Assembly: GCF_900499075.1 (NCBI RefSeq)
Contig: NZ_UIHC01000005.1
Span: 1-64,000, forward strand
From: Roseinatronobacter ekhonensis
GTDB lineage: Bacteria; Pseudomonadota; Alphaproteobacteria; Rhodobacterales; Rhodobacteraceae
Reading direction: 5' to 3'
Length of the DNA: 64,000 bases
The position numbers and the translations under genes are program-made. The notes beneath the pieces were generated by a model. That model was not told where the DNA came from. It was given only the letters and a program-made list of their open reading frames with translations, and made no database searches. This document shows positions 35,569 to 43,635 of this stretch, one piece after another (the first letter of the stretch is position 1; every line of letters begins with the position of its first letter).

Positions 35569-36554
35569 GCGCCGCCCTCCTCTGTCAGCCAGCAGGCCAC
35601 CTGATGCTTTGGCGCGGCCCGTTGCAGAACAGGGCGCTCTTTGTAACAGCGGTCAAACACATGTTCACAGCGCGGGTTGAACGCGCAGCCTTGCGGGATC
35701 GCGTTCAGGCGCGGCATCGCACCGGGGATCTGCACCAGACGGTCGCTGTCTTGCTCCAGCGTCGGAATCGCGCCCATCAGTCCACGCGTATAGGGGTGGC
35801 GCGCGTGCTGGATCACATCACGCACAGGGCCGATTTCGGCCACGCGCCCCGCGTATAGCACCGCTACACGGTCGGCGGTTTCGGCGATGACGCCCAAGTC
35901 ATGCGTGATCAGCATGACCGAGGCGCCTCGCTCGGCGCAGATTTCCTTCAAAACGTCGATGATCTGGGCCTGCACGGACACGTCCAATGCGGTGGTCGGC
36001 TCGTCCGCTATGACCAATTCAGGTTCGGCGGCCAAGGCCAGCGCGATCACCACGCGCTGCCGCATCCCGCCAGAGAAATGATGCGGATAGTCATCTATCC
36101 GGCGCGCGGCGGCAGGAATGCCCACGCGGTCCAGCAGTGCCACGGCGCGGGCGCGAGCCTCTGATTCGGACACGTCCATATGCGTCCGGATCGTCTGGAT
36201 CAGCTGTTGCGCAACGGTATAGAGCGGGTTCAGGCTGGTCAGCGGGTCTTGAAACACCATCCCGATACGGCGACCGCGAATGCGGCGCATCTGTTCATAG
36301 GGCAGGTTGTCGATCCGCTCGCCCCGCAGGCGGATTTCACCACCTGCAATGCGCCCCGGCGGTTCTATCAGCCCGATGATGGCAGAGCCGGTAATGGATT
36401 TGCCAGCGCCGGATTCGCCGACCATGCCCAAAACCTCGCCGGGAGCGATGTCGAACGACACTTGGTCCAGTGCACGCAGCGTGCCGCGCCGGGTCGGGAA
36501 TTCGACCACCAGATCGCGGACGGAAAGAAGCGGGTCTTGGGTCACAGTGCTCAT
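35565..36554 (-). CDS. Peptide-type ABC transporter ATP-binding protein (OppD-like)
   Basis: A 329-residue ATPase partner of the OppF-like protein, starting MSTVTQDPLLSVRDLVVEF. It has Walker A GESGAGKS, the FQDPLTSLNP Q-loop, the signature FSGGMRQRVVIALAL, Walker B LVIADEPTTALD and a C-terminal GCAFNPRCEHVFDRC cluster motif. The ATG at 36554 overlaps the OppC stop (TGATG), indicating translational coupling. An in-frame ATG at 36659 would overlap the permease by 106 bp and is rejected. Confidence 0.95.
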   Translation of the reverse strand: MSTVTQDPLLSVRDLVVEFPTRRGTLRALDQVSFDIAPGEVLGMVGESGAGKSITGSAIIGLIEPPGRIAGGEIRLRGERIDNLPYEQMRRIRGRRIGMVFQDPLTSLNPLYTVAQQLIQTIRTHMDVSESEARARAVALLDRVGIPAAARRIDDYPHHFSGGMRQRVVIALALAAEPELVIADEPTTALDVSVQAQIIDVLKEICAERGASVMLITHDLGVIAETADRVAVLYAGRVAEIGPVRDVIQHARHPYTRGLMGAIPTLEQDSDRLVQIPGAMPRLNAIPQGCAFNPRCEHVFDRCYKERPVLQRAAPKHQVACWLTEEGGA

Positions 36555-37483
36555 CAGCGCAGCCTCGGGTTCAGGGCGTCGCGCAGCCAGTCGCCCAGCA
36601 GGTTGACCGACAGTGCCAGCGCAAGAAGTGCAATCGACGGGAAGAGCAAAATCCACCATTCGCCCGAAAACAGGTATTGCTGGCCGATCCGGATCAGCGT
36701 CCCAAGCGAGGGCTGCGTGGGCGGCACCCCGACGCCGAGGAAAGACAGTGTCGCTTCCGCGATGATCGCCAGCGCCAGCCCGATCGTACCGATAACCAGC
36801 ACCGGCCCCATGACGTTGGGAAGGATGTGTTTGATCAGAATTTTCACGGGGTGCGCACCGACCACGCGGGCGGCCTGCACATATTCCTTCGATTTCTCGA
36901 CCATGGTCGCGCCGCGCACCACGCGGGCGAATTGCACCCAGTCCGACAGGCCGATGGCCACGATCAACACCCAGATCGCCATGGTTTCGCGGTAGGCGGG
37001 CGGGATAAGCCCACGCGCGACGCCAAAGATCAGCAGCGCGATCAGGATGGACGGGAAAGACAATTGCACATCGGCGATGCGCATCAAAAGCCCATCCACC
37101 CAGCCGCCGCGATAGCCCGCGATCAGCCCCAAGGTGATGCCCAGAACCATCGCGAACAGCACCGCCGACAAGCCCACGAACAAGGAAATCCGCGTGCCAT
37201 AGAGGATTGTTGACAGCACATCGCGGCCCTGGTTGTCGGTGCCAAGGATGTAGCTGTTGCCGGTGAAGGCATTGGGTTCCATCGGCGGGGTGAACCCGTC
37301 CATCAGGTTCAATGCCGCCGGGTCATAGGGGTTGGTGGGCGCGATCCATGGCGCGAACAACGCGGCCAGGGCGATCAGCGCAACCACCAGCCCTGCGACA
37401 ATCGCCACGGGCGAATGCCGGAAGGACCACATGATGTCACTGTCCCAGAAACGGGCAAGGCTGGATTGGGTATCGCTCGTCAT
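36554..37483 (-). CDS. Peptide-type ABC transporter permease (OppC-like)
   Basis: A 309-residue inner-membrane permease. It has a transmembrane segment near residue 28-50, then an OppC-type periplasmic loop (LMDGFTPPMEPNAF) with YILGTDNQGRDVLS. Five further helices follow, with the EAA loop (EYVQAARVVGAHPVKILIKHILPN) contacting the ATPases. It forms the channel with the OppB-like protein encoded 12 bp upstream. Confidence 0.95.
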   Translation of the reverse strand: MTSDTQSSLARFWDSDIMWSFRHSPVAIVAGLVVALIALAALFAPWIAPTNPYDPAALNLMDGFTPPMEPNAFTGNSYILGTDNQGRDVLSTILYGTRISLFVGLSAVLFAMVLGITLGLIAGYRGGWVDGLLMRIADVQLSFPSILIALLIFGVARGLIPPAYRETMAIWVLIVAIGLSDWVQFARVVRGATMVEKSKEYVQAARVVGAHPVKILIKHILPNVMGPVLVIGTIGLALAIIAEATLSFLGVGVPPTQPSLGTLIRIGQQYLFSGEWWILLFPSIALLALALSVNLLGDWLRDALNPRLR

Positions 37484-37495
37484 GCGCAGCCCCCC

Positions 37496-38482
37496 TTAAT
37501 GCCCGGCGCCCGCGCGTTCCACGCGCAAGCGCGGGTCCACCGCGTAATACAGAAGATCCACGATCAGGTTGATGACCACAAAGATGACCGCAATCATCAT
37601 CAGGTAAGCGGCCATGACCGGCACATCGACAAACCGGACCGAGTTGATGAACAACGCGCCCACGCCCGGCCATTGGAACACGGTTTCGGTGATGATCGCA
37701 AAGGCGATGATCGCGCCAAGCTGAAGCCCGGTAATGGTAATCACCGGCACCATGGTGTTTTTCAGCGCATGGCCGAAATGGATGGCGCGGTTCGACAGCC
37801 CGCGCGCACGGGCGAATTTGATGTAATCGGTGCGCAGCACTTCCAGCATCTCGGCGCGGACCAGCCGCATTATGAGCGTCATCTGGTACAGCCCCAGCGT
37901 GATCGCGGGCAGGATAAGCGACGCGCGGCCCGAAGGTGTCAGGAACCCCGTGCGCCACCAGTCGCCTATGTCGACCACCTCTCCGCGGCCGAAACTGGGC
38001 AGCCATTGCAGTTCCACGGCGAACAGCCAGATCAGCAGCACCCCGATCAGGAACGTCGGCAATGACACGCCGATCAGCGAGACGGTCATGATGGCCGTGG
38101 ACAACCAGCCGCGACGGCGCAGTGCGGTGTACACGCCAAAGCCCACGCCAAAGACGAAAGCCAGCACGCCCGACACCAGTGCCAGTTCCAGCGTGGCGGG
38201 CAAGCGCGACAGGATCAGTTCCATCACGGGCTGTTGCAGGCGATATGAAATGCCAAAATCGCCCTGCACGGCGCGGGTCACGAAATCGAAAAACTGCACG
38301 ATGAACGGGTCGTTCAGGCCCAGCCGCTCGCGCAGTGCCTCGCGGTCGGCAATGGTGGCTTCCTGGCCCATCATGGTCGAAATCGGGTCGCCCACATAGC
38401 GAAACAGGGCAAAGGACACCAGCGCCACGACCAGCATGACGACCAGAGATTGCAGCACTCTGCGAAGGATAAAGGCCAGCAT
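37496..38482 (-). CDS. Peptide-type ABC transporter permease (OppB-like)
   Basis: A 328-residue permease with the N-terminal helix typical of OppB/DppB (LAFILRRVLQSLVVMLVVAL), the VGDPISTMMG loop and the EAA-type segment RTDYIKFARARGLSNRAIHF. Six transmembrane segments are predicted. It lies between the substrate-binding protein gene (75 bp upstream, separated by a strong hairpin) and the OppC-like gene. Confidence 0.95.
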   Translation of the reverse strand: MLAFILRRVLQSLVVMLVVALVSFALFRYVGDPISTMMGQEATIADREALRERLGLNDPFIVQFFDFVTRAVQGDFGISYRLQQPVMELILSRLPATLELALVSGVLAFVFGVGFGVYTALRRRGWLSTAIMTVSLIGVSLPTFLIGVLLIWLFAVELQWLPSFGRGEVVDIGDWWRTGFLTPSGRASLILPAITLGLYQMTLIMRLVRAEMLEVLRTDYIKFARARGLSNRAIHFGHALKNTMVPVITITGLQLGAIIAFAIITETVFQWPGVGALFINSVRFVDVPVMAAYLMMIAVIFVVINLIVDLLYYAVDPRLRVERAGAGH

Positions 38483-38499
38483 CGGATGTCCCTATGGGC

Positions 38500-38538
38500 A
38501 AAAAGCAAACGCGCGCGGGGCGATCAGGCTCCGCGCGC
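38500..38538 (-). terminator. Hairpin between binding-protein and permease genes
   Basis: An 8-bp GC stem (gcgcgcgg/ccgcgcgc, extended by three further pairs) is followed on the minus strand by GTTTGCTTTTT. In binding-protein-first ABC operons such a hairpin usually acts as a partial terminator and 3' stabiliser, so that more binding protein than permease is made. Confidence 0.7.
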
Positions 38539-38556
38539 GCAGGGTTCGTTCAAGGA

Positions 38557-40164
38557 TCAGTCAAAGGTGACATCGGCCATCGAAGGCTGGTTCTCCGGGT
38601 GAACCGGCAGGTTGATCCCGTCGCGCATGGCATAGGCCAGCGTCTGGTTGTGGATCGGCAGGAACACGCGGTCTTCCTGCAACTGCGCCCAAACCTCTGC
38701 AATCATGGCGTCACGCGCTTCGAGGTCGGTTTCGGTTGCCATGGCCTGTACCAGCGCATCCACTTCGGCGTTGGAATAGCGCGAGCCGTTCCAGCCGCCG
38801 CGTGCGCCCTCGGTCGAGTGCACAAGGAAATCGAACACATACTGGCTGTCGAAGGTCGGAACGCCCCAGCCCAGCAGGTAGAAATCCGTTTCGCGGTTCT
38901 GGATAAGCGGGAAATGCATGGACCGGGTCTGCGACACCAGATTGGCGTCAATCCCGATCCGGGCCAGCATCCCGACCAGCGCCTGAGAGATCGCTTCGTC
39001 GTTCAGGTAACGGTCATTGGGCGTGTGCAGATCGACCGAGAAGCCATCGGCATAGCCTGCTTCTGCCATCAATTCCTGCGCGCGCGCAATATCTGGTGCA
39101 GCGTAGGCGTCCAGTTCTTCGGTCCAACCGTTGACGAAGGGAGGCATGGTCACACCCGTGGGCAGCGACTGTCCGCGCATCACGACCTGCTGAATGGCAT
39201 CACGGTCGGTCGCCAGATGCATCGCTTCACGCACCATCGGGTTGGCGAAGGGGTTGCCGTCGACGCTGGCGGTCAGAAGGTCTTCGGACCCCATGTCATA
39301 GGCGAAAAAGATTGTCCGGTTCTCGGGGCCGAATTCGACCTTGATACCGTCCGTCTGCTCCAGCCGCTGGATGTCTTGCACCGGCACGTCCTGCACGATG
39401 TCCACTTCGCCCGACAGCAGGGCGGCGACACGCGTCGCGGCTTCGGCAATCGGGGTGTAGATGATTTCGGTCACTTCGGGCGCGTCACCCCAATGCCCGT
39501 CGAACACTTCCAGAACGGTGCGCACTTCTGGGTCACGCTCGACCAGCGTGTAAGGGCCGGTGCCGTTGGCGTTGCGCACGGCAAAGTTTTCTTCCCCGGC
39601 GGCAAAATCCTGCGCAGTCAGCGCGTCATTCGCTTCGGCCCAGGCGCGGGACATGATGAACGTGTTGGTCAGGTTCTGCACATAAAGCGGTGCAGGCCCT
39701 TCGGTCTTGATATGGACGGTCATGTCATCGGGTGCCGTAACCTCGACCACGCCGGCATGAAGACCCTTCATGTCCGACGTTTCGCCCCGCGCACGGTTCA
39801 GCGAAAAGACAACGTCATCTGCGGTCAGCGCGGTGCCGTCATGGAAGGTCACGCCGTCACGCAGGGTAAAGACCCAGACCGTGCTGTCATCGGGGTGGAT
39901 GCCCCATTCGACGGCCAGACGCGGGGTCAGCGAGCCATCGGTGGCGCGGCCTACCAGCGTTTCATAGATATGATGCGCCAAGGTATGCGTGGGGCCTTCG
40001 TTCTGGCTGTGCGGGTCCAGCGTCAGCGCGTCACCGACGCGCGCCCAGCGGATGGTTTCGGCGCTTGCCGCCGCCAGCCCAAGGCCCAGCGCAAGTGCAG
40101 AGACAGAGGCCATACGCAACGCGCCACCAAGGCCCGTGCGGAAAGAAATGGCAGTCATGTTCAT
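38557..40164 (-). CDS. ABC transporter substrate-binding protein, family 5
   Basis: A 535-residue periplasmic solute-binding protein (SBP_bac_5, the dipeptide/oligopeptide/nickel group). The signal peptide ends near ...LGLAAASAETIRWAR. The mature part has GDALTLDPHSQNEGPTH, the SBP5 motif LRDGVTFHDGTALTADDVVFS and a GTGPYTLVERDPE segment. It is the first gene of the transporter operon. Peptide, opine or other amino-acid-like substrates are possible; the neighbouring BKACE enzyme hints at an amino-acid-derived compound, but this is inference. Confidence 0.93.
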   Translation of the reverse strand: MNMTAISFRTGLGGALRMASVSALALGLGLAAASAETIRWARVGDALTLDPHSQNEGPTHTLAHHIYETLVGRATDGSLTPRLAVEWGIHPDDSTVWVFTLRDGVTFHDGTALTADDVVFSLNRARGETSDMKGLHAGVVEVTAPDDMTVHIKTEGPAPLYVQNLTNTFIMSRAWAEANDALTAQDFAAGEENFAVRNANGTGPYTLVERDPEVRTVLEVFDGHWGDAPEVTEIIYTPIAEAATRVAALLSGEVDIVQDVPVQDIQRLEQTDGIKVEFGPENRTIFFAYDMGSEDLLTASVDGNPFANPMVREAMHLATDRDAIQQVVMRGQSLPTGVTMPPFVNGWTEELDAYAAPDIARAQELMAEAGYADGFSVDLHTPNDRYLNDEAISQALVGMLARIGIDANLVSQTRSMHFPLIQNRETDFYLLGWGVPTFDSQYVFDFLVHSTEGARGGWNGSRYSNAEVDALVQAMATETDLEARDAMIAEVWAQLQEDRVFLPIHNQTLAYAMRDGINLPVHPENQPSMADVTFD

Positions 40165-40299
40165 TCTCCCAAGTCGTTTTAGTTATTGGTCCCTGCGCGG
40201 CGGGCCGTGGCCAACGCGCGCGGAATGGTCACAGGTTGCCAGCACAAATCCCTCAAGTCGAGAGGGAAAGGCAATTTCGCCACGTAACGCAGTGGCGGG

Positions 40300-41139
40300 T
40301 CACGCTAGGGGCGTCGGACGCAGCCCAAGAATGCGCCGCGCTTGGGCAGGTGTCGCCACGGGTCGGTCGTATTTTGCGCATAGGTCCACCGTGCGCGCGA
40401 CCAGTGCCGCGTTCGAGGGCGCAAGCGTCGCACGGTCCAGCCGGACATTGTCTTCCAGCCCCGTGCGGGTGTGGCCGCCACGCGCGATAGCCCATTCATT
40501 GACCACGATCTGCCCTGCCCCAATGCCAGCGGCACACCATAGCGCATCGGGGGCGTAGCGGTTCAGGGTCTCTATGTAGAAATCAAGCACCCGCTCGTCC
40601 ACGGGCATCGCGTTCTTCACACCCATCACGAACTGCACATAAAGCGGGCGCGGCAGGCGACCGTCATCGGCCATAAGCGCGGCCTGAATGATGTGCGACA
40701 GGTCGAACGCCTCTATTTCGGGCATCACGTCATGGGCGCGCATTTCCGAGGCCAGCCAACCGACAAGATCGGGCGGGTTTTCATAGACCCGCGTGGGGAA
40801 GTTGTTCGACCCGACCGATAGTGACGCCATATCGGGCCGCAACGGCAACATGCCCCCCCGCGCGGCCCCCGCCCCCGACCGCCCGCCGGTGGAAAGCTGC
40901 ACGATCATGCCGGGGCAATGCTGCGCGATCCCGTCCATCAGTGCCGCGAACCGGTCTGGGTCCGAACTTGGCGTGCCGTCATCATTGCGGACATGGCAAT
41001 GCGCGATGGCCGCGCCCGCCTCGTAGGCGGCATGTGTGCTCTCGACCTGTTCTGCCACCGTAATCGGCACTGCGGGGTTATCGGCCTTTGTCGGGACAGA
41101 CCCGGTGATCGCCACGGCGATGATGCAGGGTTGCGCCAT
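40300..41139 (-). CDS. BKACE family (beta-keto acid cleavage) enzyme
   Basis: Zinc-dependent enzyme of the DUF849/BKACE family, which cleaves beta-keto acids with acetyl-CoA; 3-keto-5-aminohexanoate cleavage enzyme is the founding member. It is about 279 residues, a TIM barrel. The metal-binding His-x-His is in AHCHVRNDDGTPSSD near residue 47, then VQLSTGGRSGAG, then NFPTRVYENPPD, and a late GGHTRTGLEDNV containing the family's conserved GxxRxGxEDN. The ATG at 41139 has AAGAAAG at good distance; the ATG at 41160 is the alternative. It lies 135 bp upstream of the ABC transporter operon on the same strand. Confidence 0.92.
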   Translation of the reverse strand: MAQPCIIAVAITGSVPTKADNPAVPITVAEQVESTHAAYEAGAAIAHCHVRNDDGTPSSDPDRFAALMDGIAQHCPGMIVQLSTGGRSGAGAARGGMLPLRPDMASLSVGSNNFPTRVYENPPDLVGWLASEMRAHDVMPEIEAFDLSHIIQAALMADDGRLPRPLYVQFVMGVKNAMPVDERVLDFYIETLNRYAPDALWCAAGIGAGQIVVNEWAIARGGHTRTGLEDNVRLDRATLAPSNAALVARTVDLCAKYDRPVATPAQARRILGLRPTPLA

Positions 41140-41211
41140 GTCTGCTGCTTTCTTGGTCATTTTGCGCAATTTGGGTCAGAACACAGGCGAGGTTCAAGTC
41201 CTTTCGCCGCG

Positions 41212-42300
41212 TCACGGTGTGATCGCGCGGTAATGCTCATACACCGCCCGCAAGTGCAGATCGCGCAAACGCGCATCGCCCAACAAGGTGCAGACCTCTT
41301 TCGCGCGCGCCACGATGGCTTTGCATTCGGCAGGGTTCGCGCGTGCCCAGTCCAGCTTTTCGTCCAGATCGGTCAGGAAAGGGGCCAGCGGGATGTAATG
41401 CTCCCACGGGCGGATCGCGTTTGAATAGAACAGCTCCCACCCGTCTTCTTCGCGCAGCACAACCGAATTGCTATCGAGTGCGGGAATAAAATTGGACCCG
41501 GTGTCATTGCCACGAATGCTCAGAATATAGCGAAATTGGCGTTGCCATGACATGGGCTGCCGCGGCTTGACCACATGTCCCAGCTTCCTCCGCCGGAACA
41601 GCGCCGTCGTCGTGTCGTCACATGTCAGGCCAACATCGAAATCGGGATGGGCGGCGTAGCGATGCACCAGCCCGAAGCGCGTGTTGCGGCGCAAATAGGC
41701 CACGATGGACGCCACCTCTGCGGGGGTTTTCGCTGCGTCCAGATCGGCCAGCAATTGCCGCGTGTTGCGAGGGCCAGAGGGAAGCGCGCGCGGATTGCCC
41801 GACAGCGCCCCGCGCCAGACAACCGCATCCGACTTGTCATCGAAAGCAATCGTGTCTGGCGGGGTTTTGCCCAGAAAGCGTTGTGTTCCAAGATCATGAT
41901 AGCGCGGCAACGGCAATAGCACGATATTTTCCGCCTCTGGCCTGCGGCAATAGCATAAAACGGGCGCGGGCAACGGGTGTGCGGGCCGACCAAGGGTCCG
42001 GGCATCTTGCAGGTCCATATGCACCCAACCCCGTGCGCCAATCGCCTGCAGCGCACTCAGCGTGCCCAGATTGCGCAAAGGTTTATGGCCCTTCTCCACT
42101 TCGGACCAGCGGCCCCATTTGCGGCGGAACGGTCCCGGCGCGCCATCGCGGTCACGCGTTGTGCCGTGTTTGAAATCTGCGCTGATGAACATGATCGAAC
42201 AGCGCCCGAACCCGTCCTGCCCCAGCGGGCCGCGGCGCCCCTGCGAACCGCTGACCAACTGGTCCAAAAACGCCTGCTCGGTATTGGATAGCCGTGTCAC
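41212..42300 (-). CDS. Glycosyltransferase family 90 (CAP10-like) protein
   Basis: A 362-residue protein with the CAP10/GT90 signature in its C-terminal half: WRGALSGNPR, then FRYILSIRGNDTGSN, then ALDSNSVVLREE and WELFYSNAIRPWEHYIPL. The family includes xylosyl/glucosyl transferases and bacterial proteins modifying lipopolysaccharide cores. There is no signal peptide. It is likely cytoplasmic or peripheral and acts on a surface glycan; donor and acceptor are unknown. It lies 93 bp from the tRNA-Gly gene and upstream of the BKACE gene on the same strand. Confidence 0.85.
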   Translation of the reverse strand: MTRLSNTEQAFLDQLVSGSQGRRGPLGQDGFGRCSIMFISADFKHGTTRDRDGAPGPFRRKWGRWSEVEKGHKPLRNLGTLSALQAIGARGWVHMDLQDARTLGRPAHPLPAPVLCYCRRPEAENIVLLPLPRYHDLGTQRFLGKTPPDTIAFDDKSDAVVWRGALSGNPRALPSGPRNTRQLLADLDAAKTPAEVASIVAYLRRNTRFGLVHRYAAHPDFDVGLTCDDTTTALFRRRKLGHVVKPRQPMSWQRQFRYILSIRGNDTGSNFIPALDSNSVVLREEDGWELFYSNAIRPWEHYIPLAPFLTDLDEKLDWARANPAECKAIVARAKEVCTLLGDARLRDLHLRAVYEHYRAITP

Positions 42301-42393
42301 GCGCGCCTGCTGTCATTGCCCAGATGCACAGTTTGCCCCAAAGCCACGGCAACCGAAAGCCGCCATTTCCACCGCGCATTTTGCTGCAAAAAC

Positions 42394-42467
42394 TGGAGCG
42401 GGTAGCGGGAATCGAACCCGCACTTCAGGCTTGGGAAGCCGGCGCGCTACCACTACACCATACCCGC
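42394..42467 (-). tRNA. tRNA-Gly (anticodon CCC)
   Basis: A 74-nt cloverleaf including an encoded CCA end. The acceptor stem GCGGGTA/TACCCGC is perfect. The D-loop contains AGTGGTAG. The anticodon loop TTCCCAA gives CCC at positions 34-36. The T-arm has GGTTCGATTCC. One mismatch lies in the anticodon stem. It reads GGG codons. A promoter-like element lies just upstream. Confidence 0.95.
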
Positions 42468-42477
42468 TCTGGCACGG

Positions 42478-42507
42478 CGGATAGCATTATTTGCCCAAAG
42501 GCCACAA
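42478..42507 (-). promoter_or_regulatory. Predicted tRNA-Gly promoter
   Basis: TTGTGG, 18 bp, TATCCG on the minus strand, with the -10 ending 11 bp before the mature tRNA 5' end, as expected for a short pre-tRNA leader. Confidence 0.4.
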
Positions 42508-42556
42508 GCCGATTCTAGGTCTGGCCGATGCAAATGCATGCGTTTGCGAATGGCAC

Positions 42557-43516
42557 TCAGGCGGCAAGACCCTTGGTGCCCATATCCAGAAACTTGCGCT
42601 GACGGTCGCGGCGCAGTTTGGCTGGGCTCTTGCCTTCCATCTCTGCCAACATGGCGGAAATCGCGCTGCCCACAGCGCGCACGGTGGCGTCAGGATCGCG
42701 TTGCGCGCCCCCCATGGGTTCGGGGATAACGCGGTCGATCACGGCCAGTTTCAGCAGGTCTTGCGCCGTCAGACGCAAAGCTTCGGCGGCTTCGCGCATC
42801 TTTTCGGCGTCTTTCCACAGGATCGACGCGCACCCCTCGGGGCTGATGACCGAATAGACCGAATGCTCCAACATGGCGATGCGGTTCGCCGTGGATAGCG
42901 CGACCGCGCCACCAGAGCCCCCCTCGCCAATGATGACTGACACCATCGGCACCCCAAGCGACAGGCATTTCTGGGTGCAACGCGCGATGGCTTCGGCCTG
43001 CCCGCGTTCTTCCGCGCCCTTGCCGGGGTAGGCGCCGGGCGTATCCACAAGCGTGACCACAGGCAGCCGGAAACGGTCGGCCATATCCATCAGTCGGATC
43101 GCCTTGCGGTAGCCTTCGGGGCGGGCCATGCCGAAATTGCGGCGCAACCGGCTTTGCGTGTCATGCCCCTTTTCTTGCCCGATCACCATGACAGGGCGGT
43201 CGTTCAGCCGTGCCAGCCCGCCGATGATCGCCTCGTCCTCGGCAAAACCACGGTCGCCCGCGAGCGGCGTGAATTCGTCGAACAGGGCTTCGATATAGCG
43301 TTTGCAATGCGGGCGGTCGGGATGGCGCGCGACTTGGCATTTGCGCCACGGGCTAAGAGATTTATACAAATCCACCAGCATTTTCTGCGCCTTGGCATCA
43401 AGGGCGGCTGCCTCTTTCTCGATCTGCACATCGGGGTTTGCGGCGGCCATGGCGCGCAGCTCTGTCGCCTTGCCTTCAATCTCGGCCAATGGCTTTTCGA
43501 ATTCGAGATAGTTCAT
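42557..43516 (-). CDS. accA: Acetyl-CoA carboxylase carboxyltransferase subunit alpha
   Basis: Alpha subunit of the carboxyltransferase that makes malonyl-CoA for fatty-acid synthesis. It is 319 residues, starting [20 protein letters not shown]. Motifs include [42 protein letters not shown] and [16 protein letters not shown]. The length is normal. The ATG at 43516 matches the family start. It is divergent from imuB across 119 bp that carry the LexA box near the imuB side. Confidence 0.97.
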   Translation of the reverse strand: MNYLEFEKPLAEIEGKATELRAMAAANPDVQIEKEAAALDAKAQKMLVDLYKSLSPWRKCQVARHPDRPHCKRYIEALFDEFTPLAGDRGFAEDEAIIGGLARLNDRPVMVIGQEKGHDTQSRLRRNFGMARPEGYRKAIRLMDMADRFRLPVVTLVDTPGAYPGKGAEERGQAEAIARCTQKCLSLGVPMVSVIIGEGGSGGAVALSTANRIAMLEHSVYSVISPEGCASILWKDAEKMREAAEALRLTAQDLLKLAVIDRVIPEPMGGAQRDPDATVRAVGSAISAMLAEMEGKSPAKLRRDRQRKFLDMGTKGLAA

Positions 43517-43607
43517 CACCCACTCCAACGCAGTTTGCAGGGATATGCGGTATCGAGACGCAATTTGCAATGCACCTGCTGCTCGACCGTCTTGCGCAAG
43601 TCGTGTA

Positions 43608-43622
43608 GAACATATCAGGAAC
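43608..43622 (+). promoter_or_regulatory. LexA operator (alphaproteobacterial direct-repeat type)
   Basis: GAAC, 7 bp (ATATCAG), GAAC: a perfect match, read on the other strand, to the GTTC-N7-GTTC LexA box described for Rhodobacter sphaeroides. It lies 13-28 bp upstream of the imuB ATG, overlapping the region where the promoter -10 and ribosome-binding site would be. Repression of imuB by LexA and SOS induction follow naturally. Confidence 0.85.
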
Positions 43623-43635
43623 ATCTGGAATCATC

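Noticed and set aside
38494-40182. Long plus-strand open frame opposite the binding-protein gene
   Set aside because: Composition and lack of domains mark it as a shadow; the binding protein has a signal peptide and SBP5 motifs.
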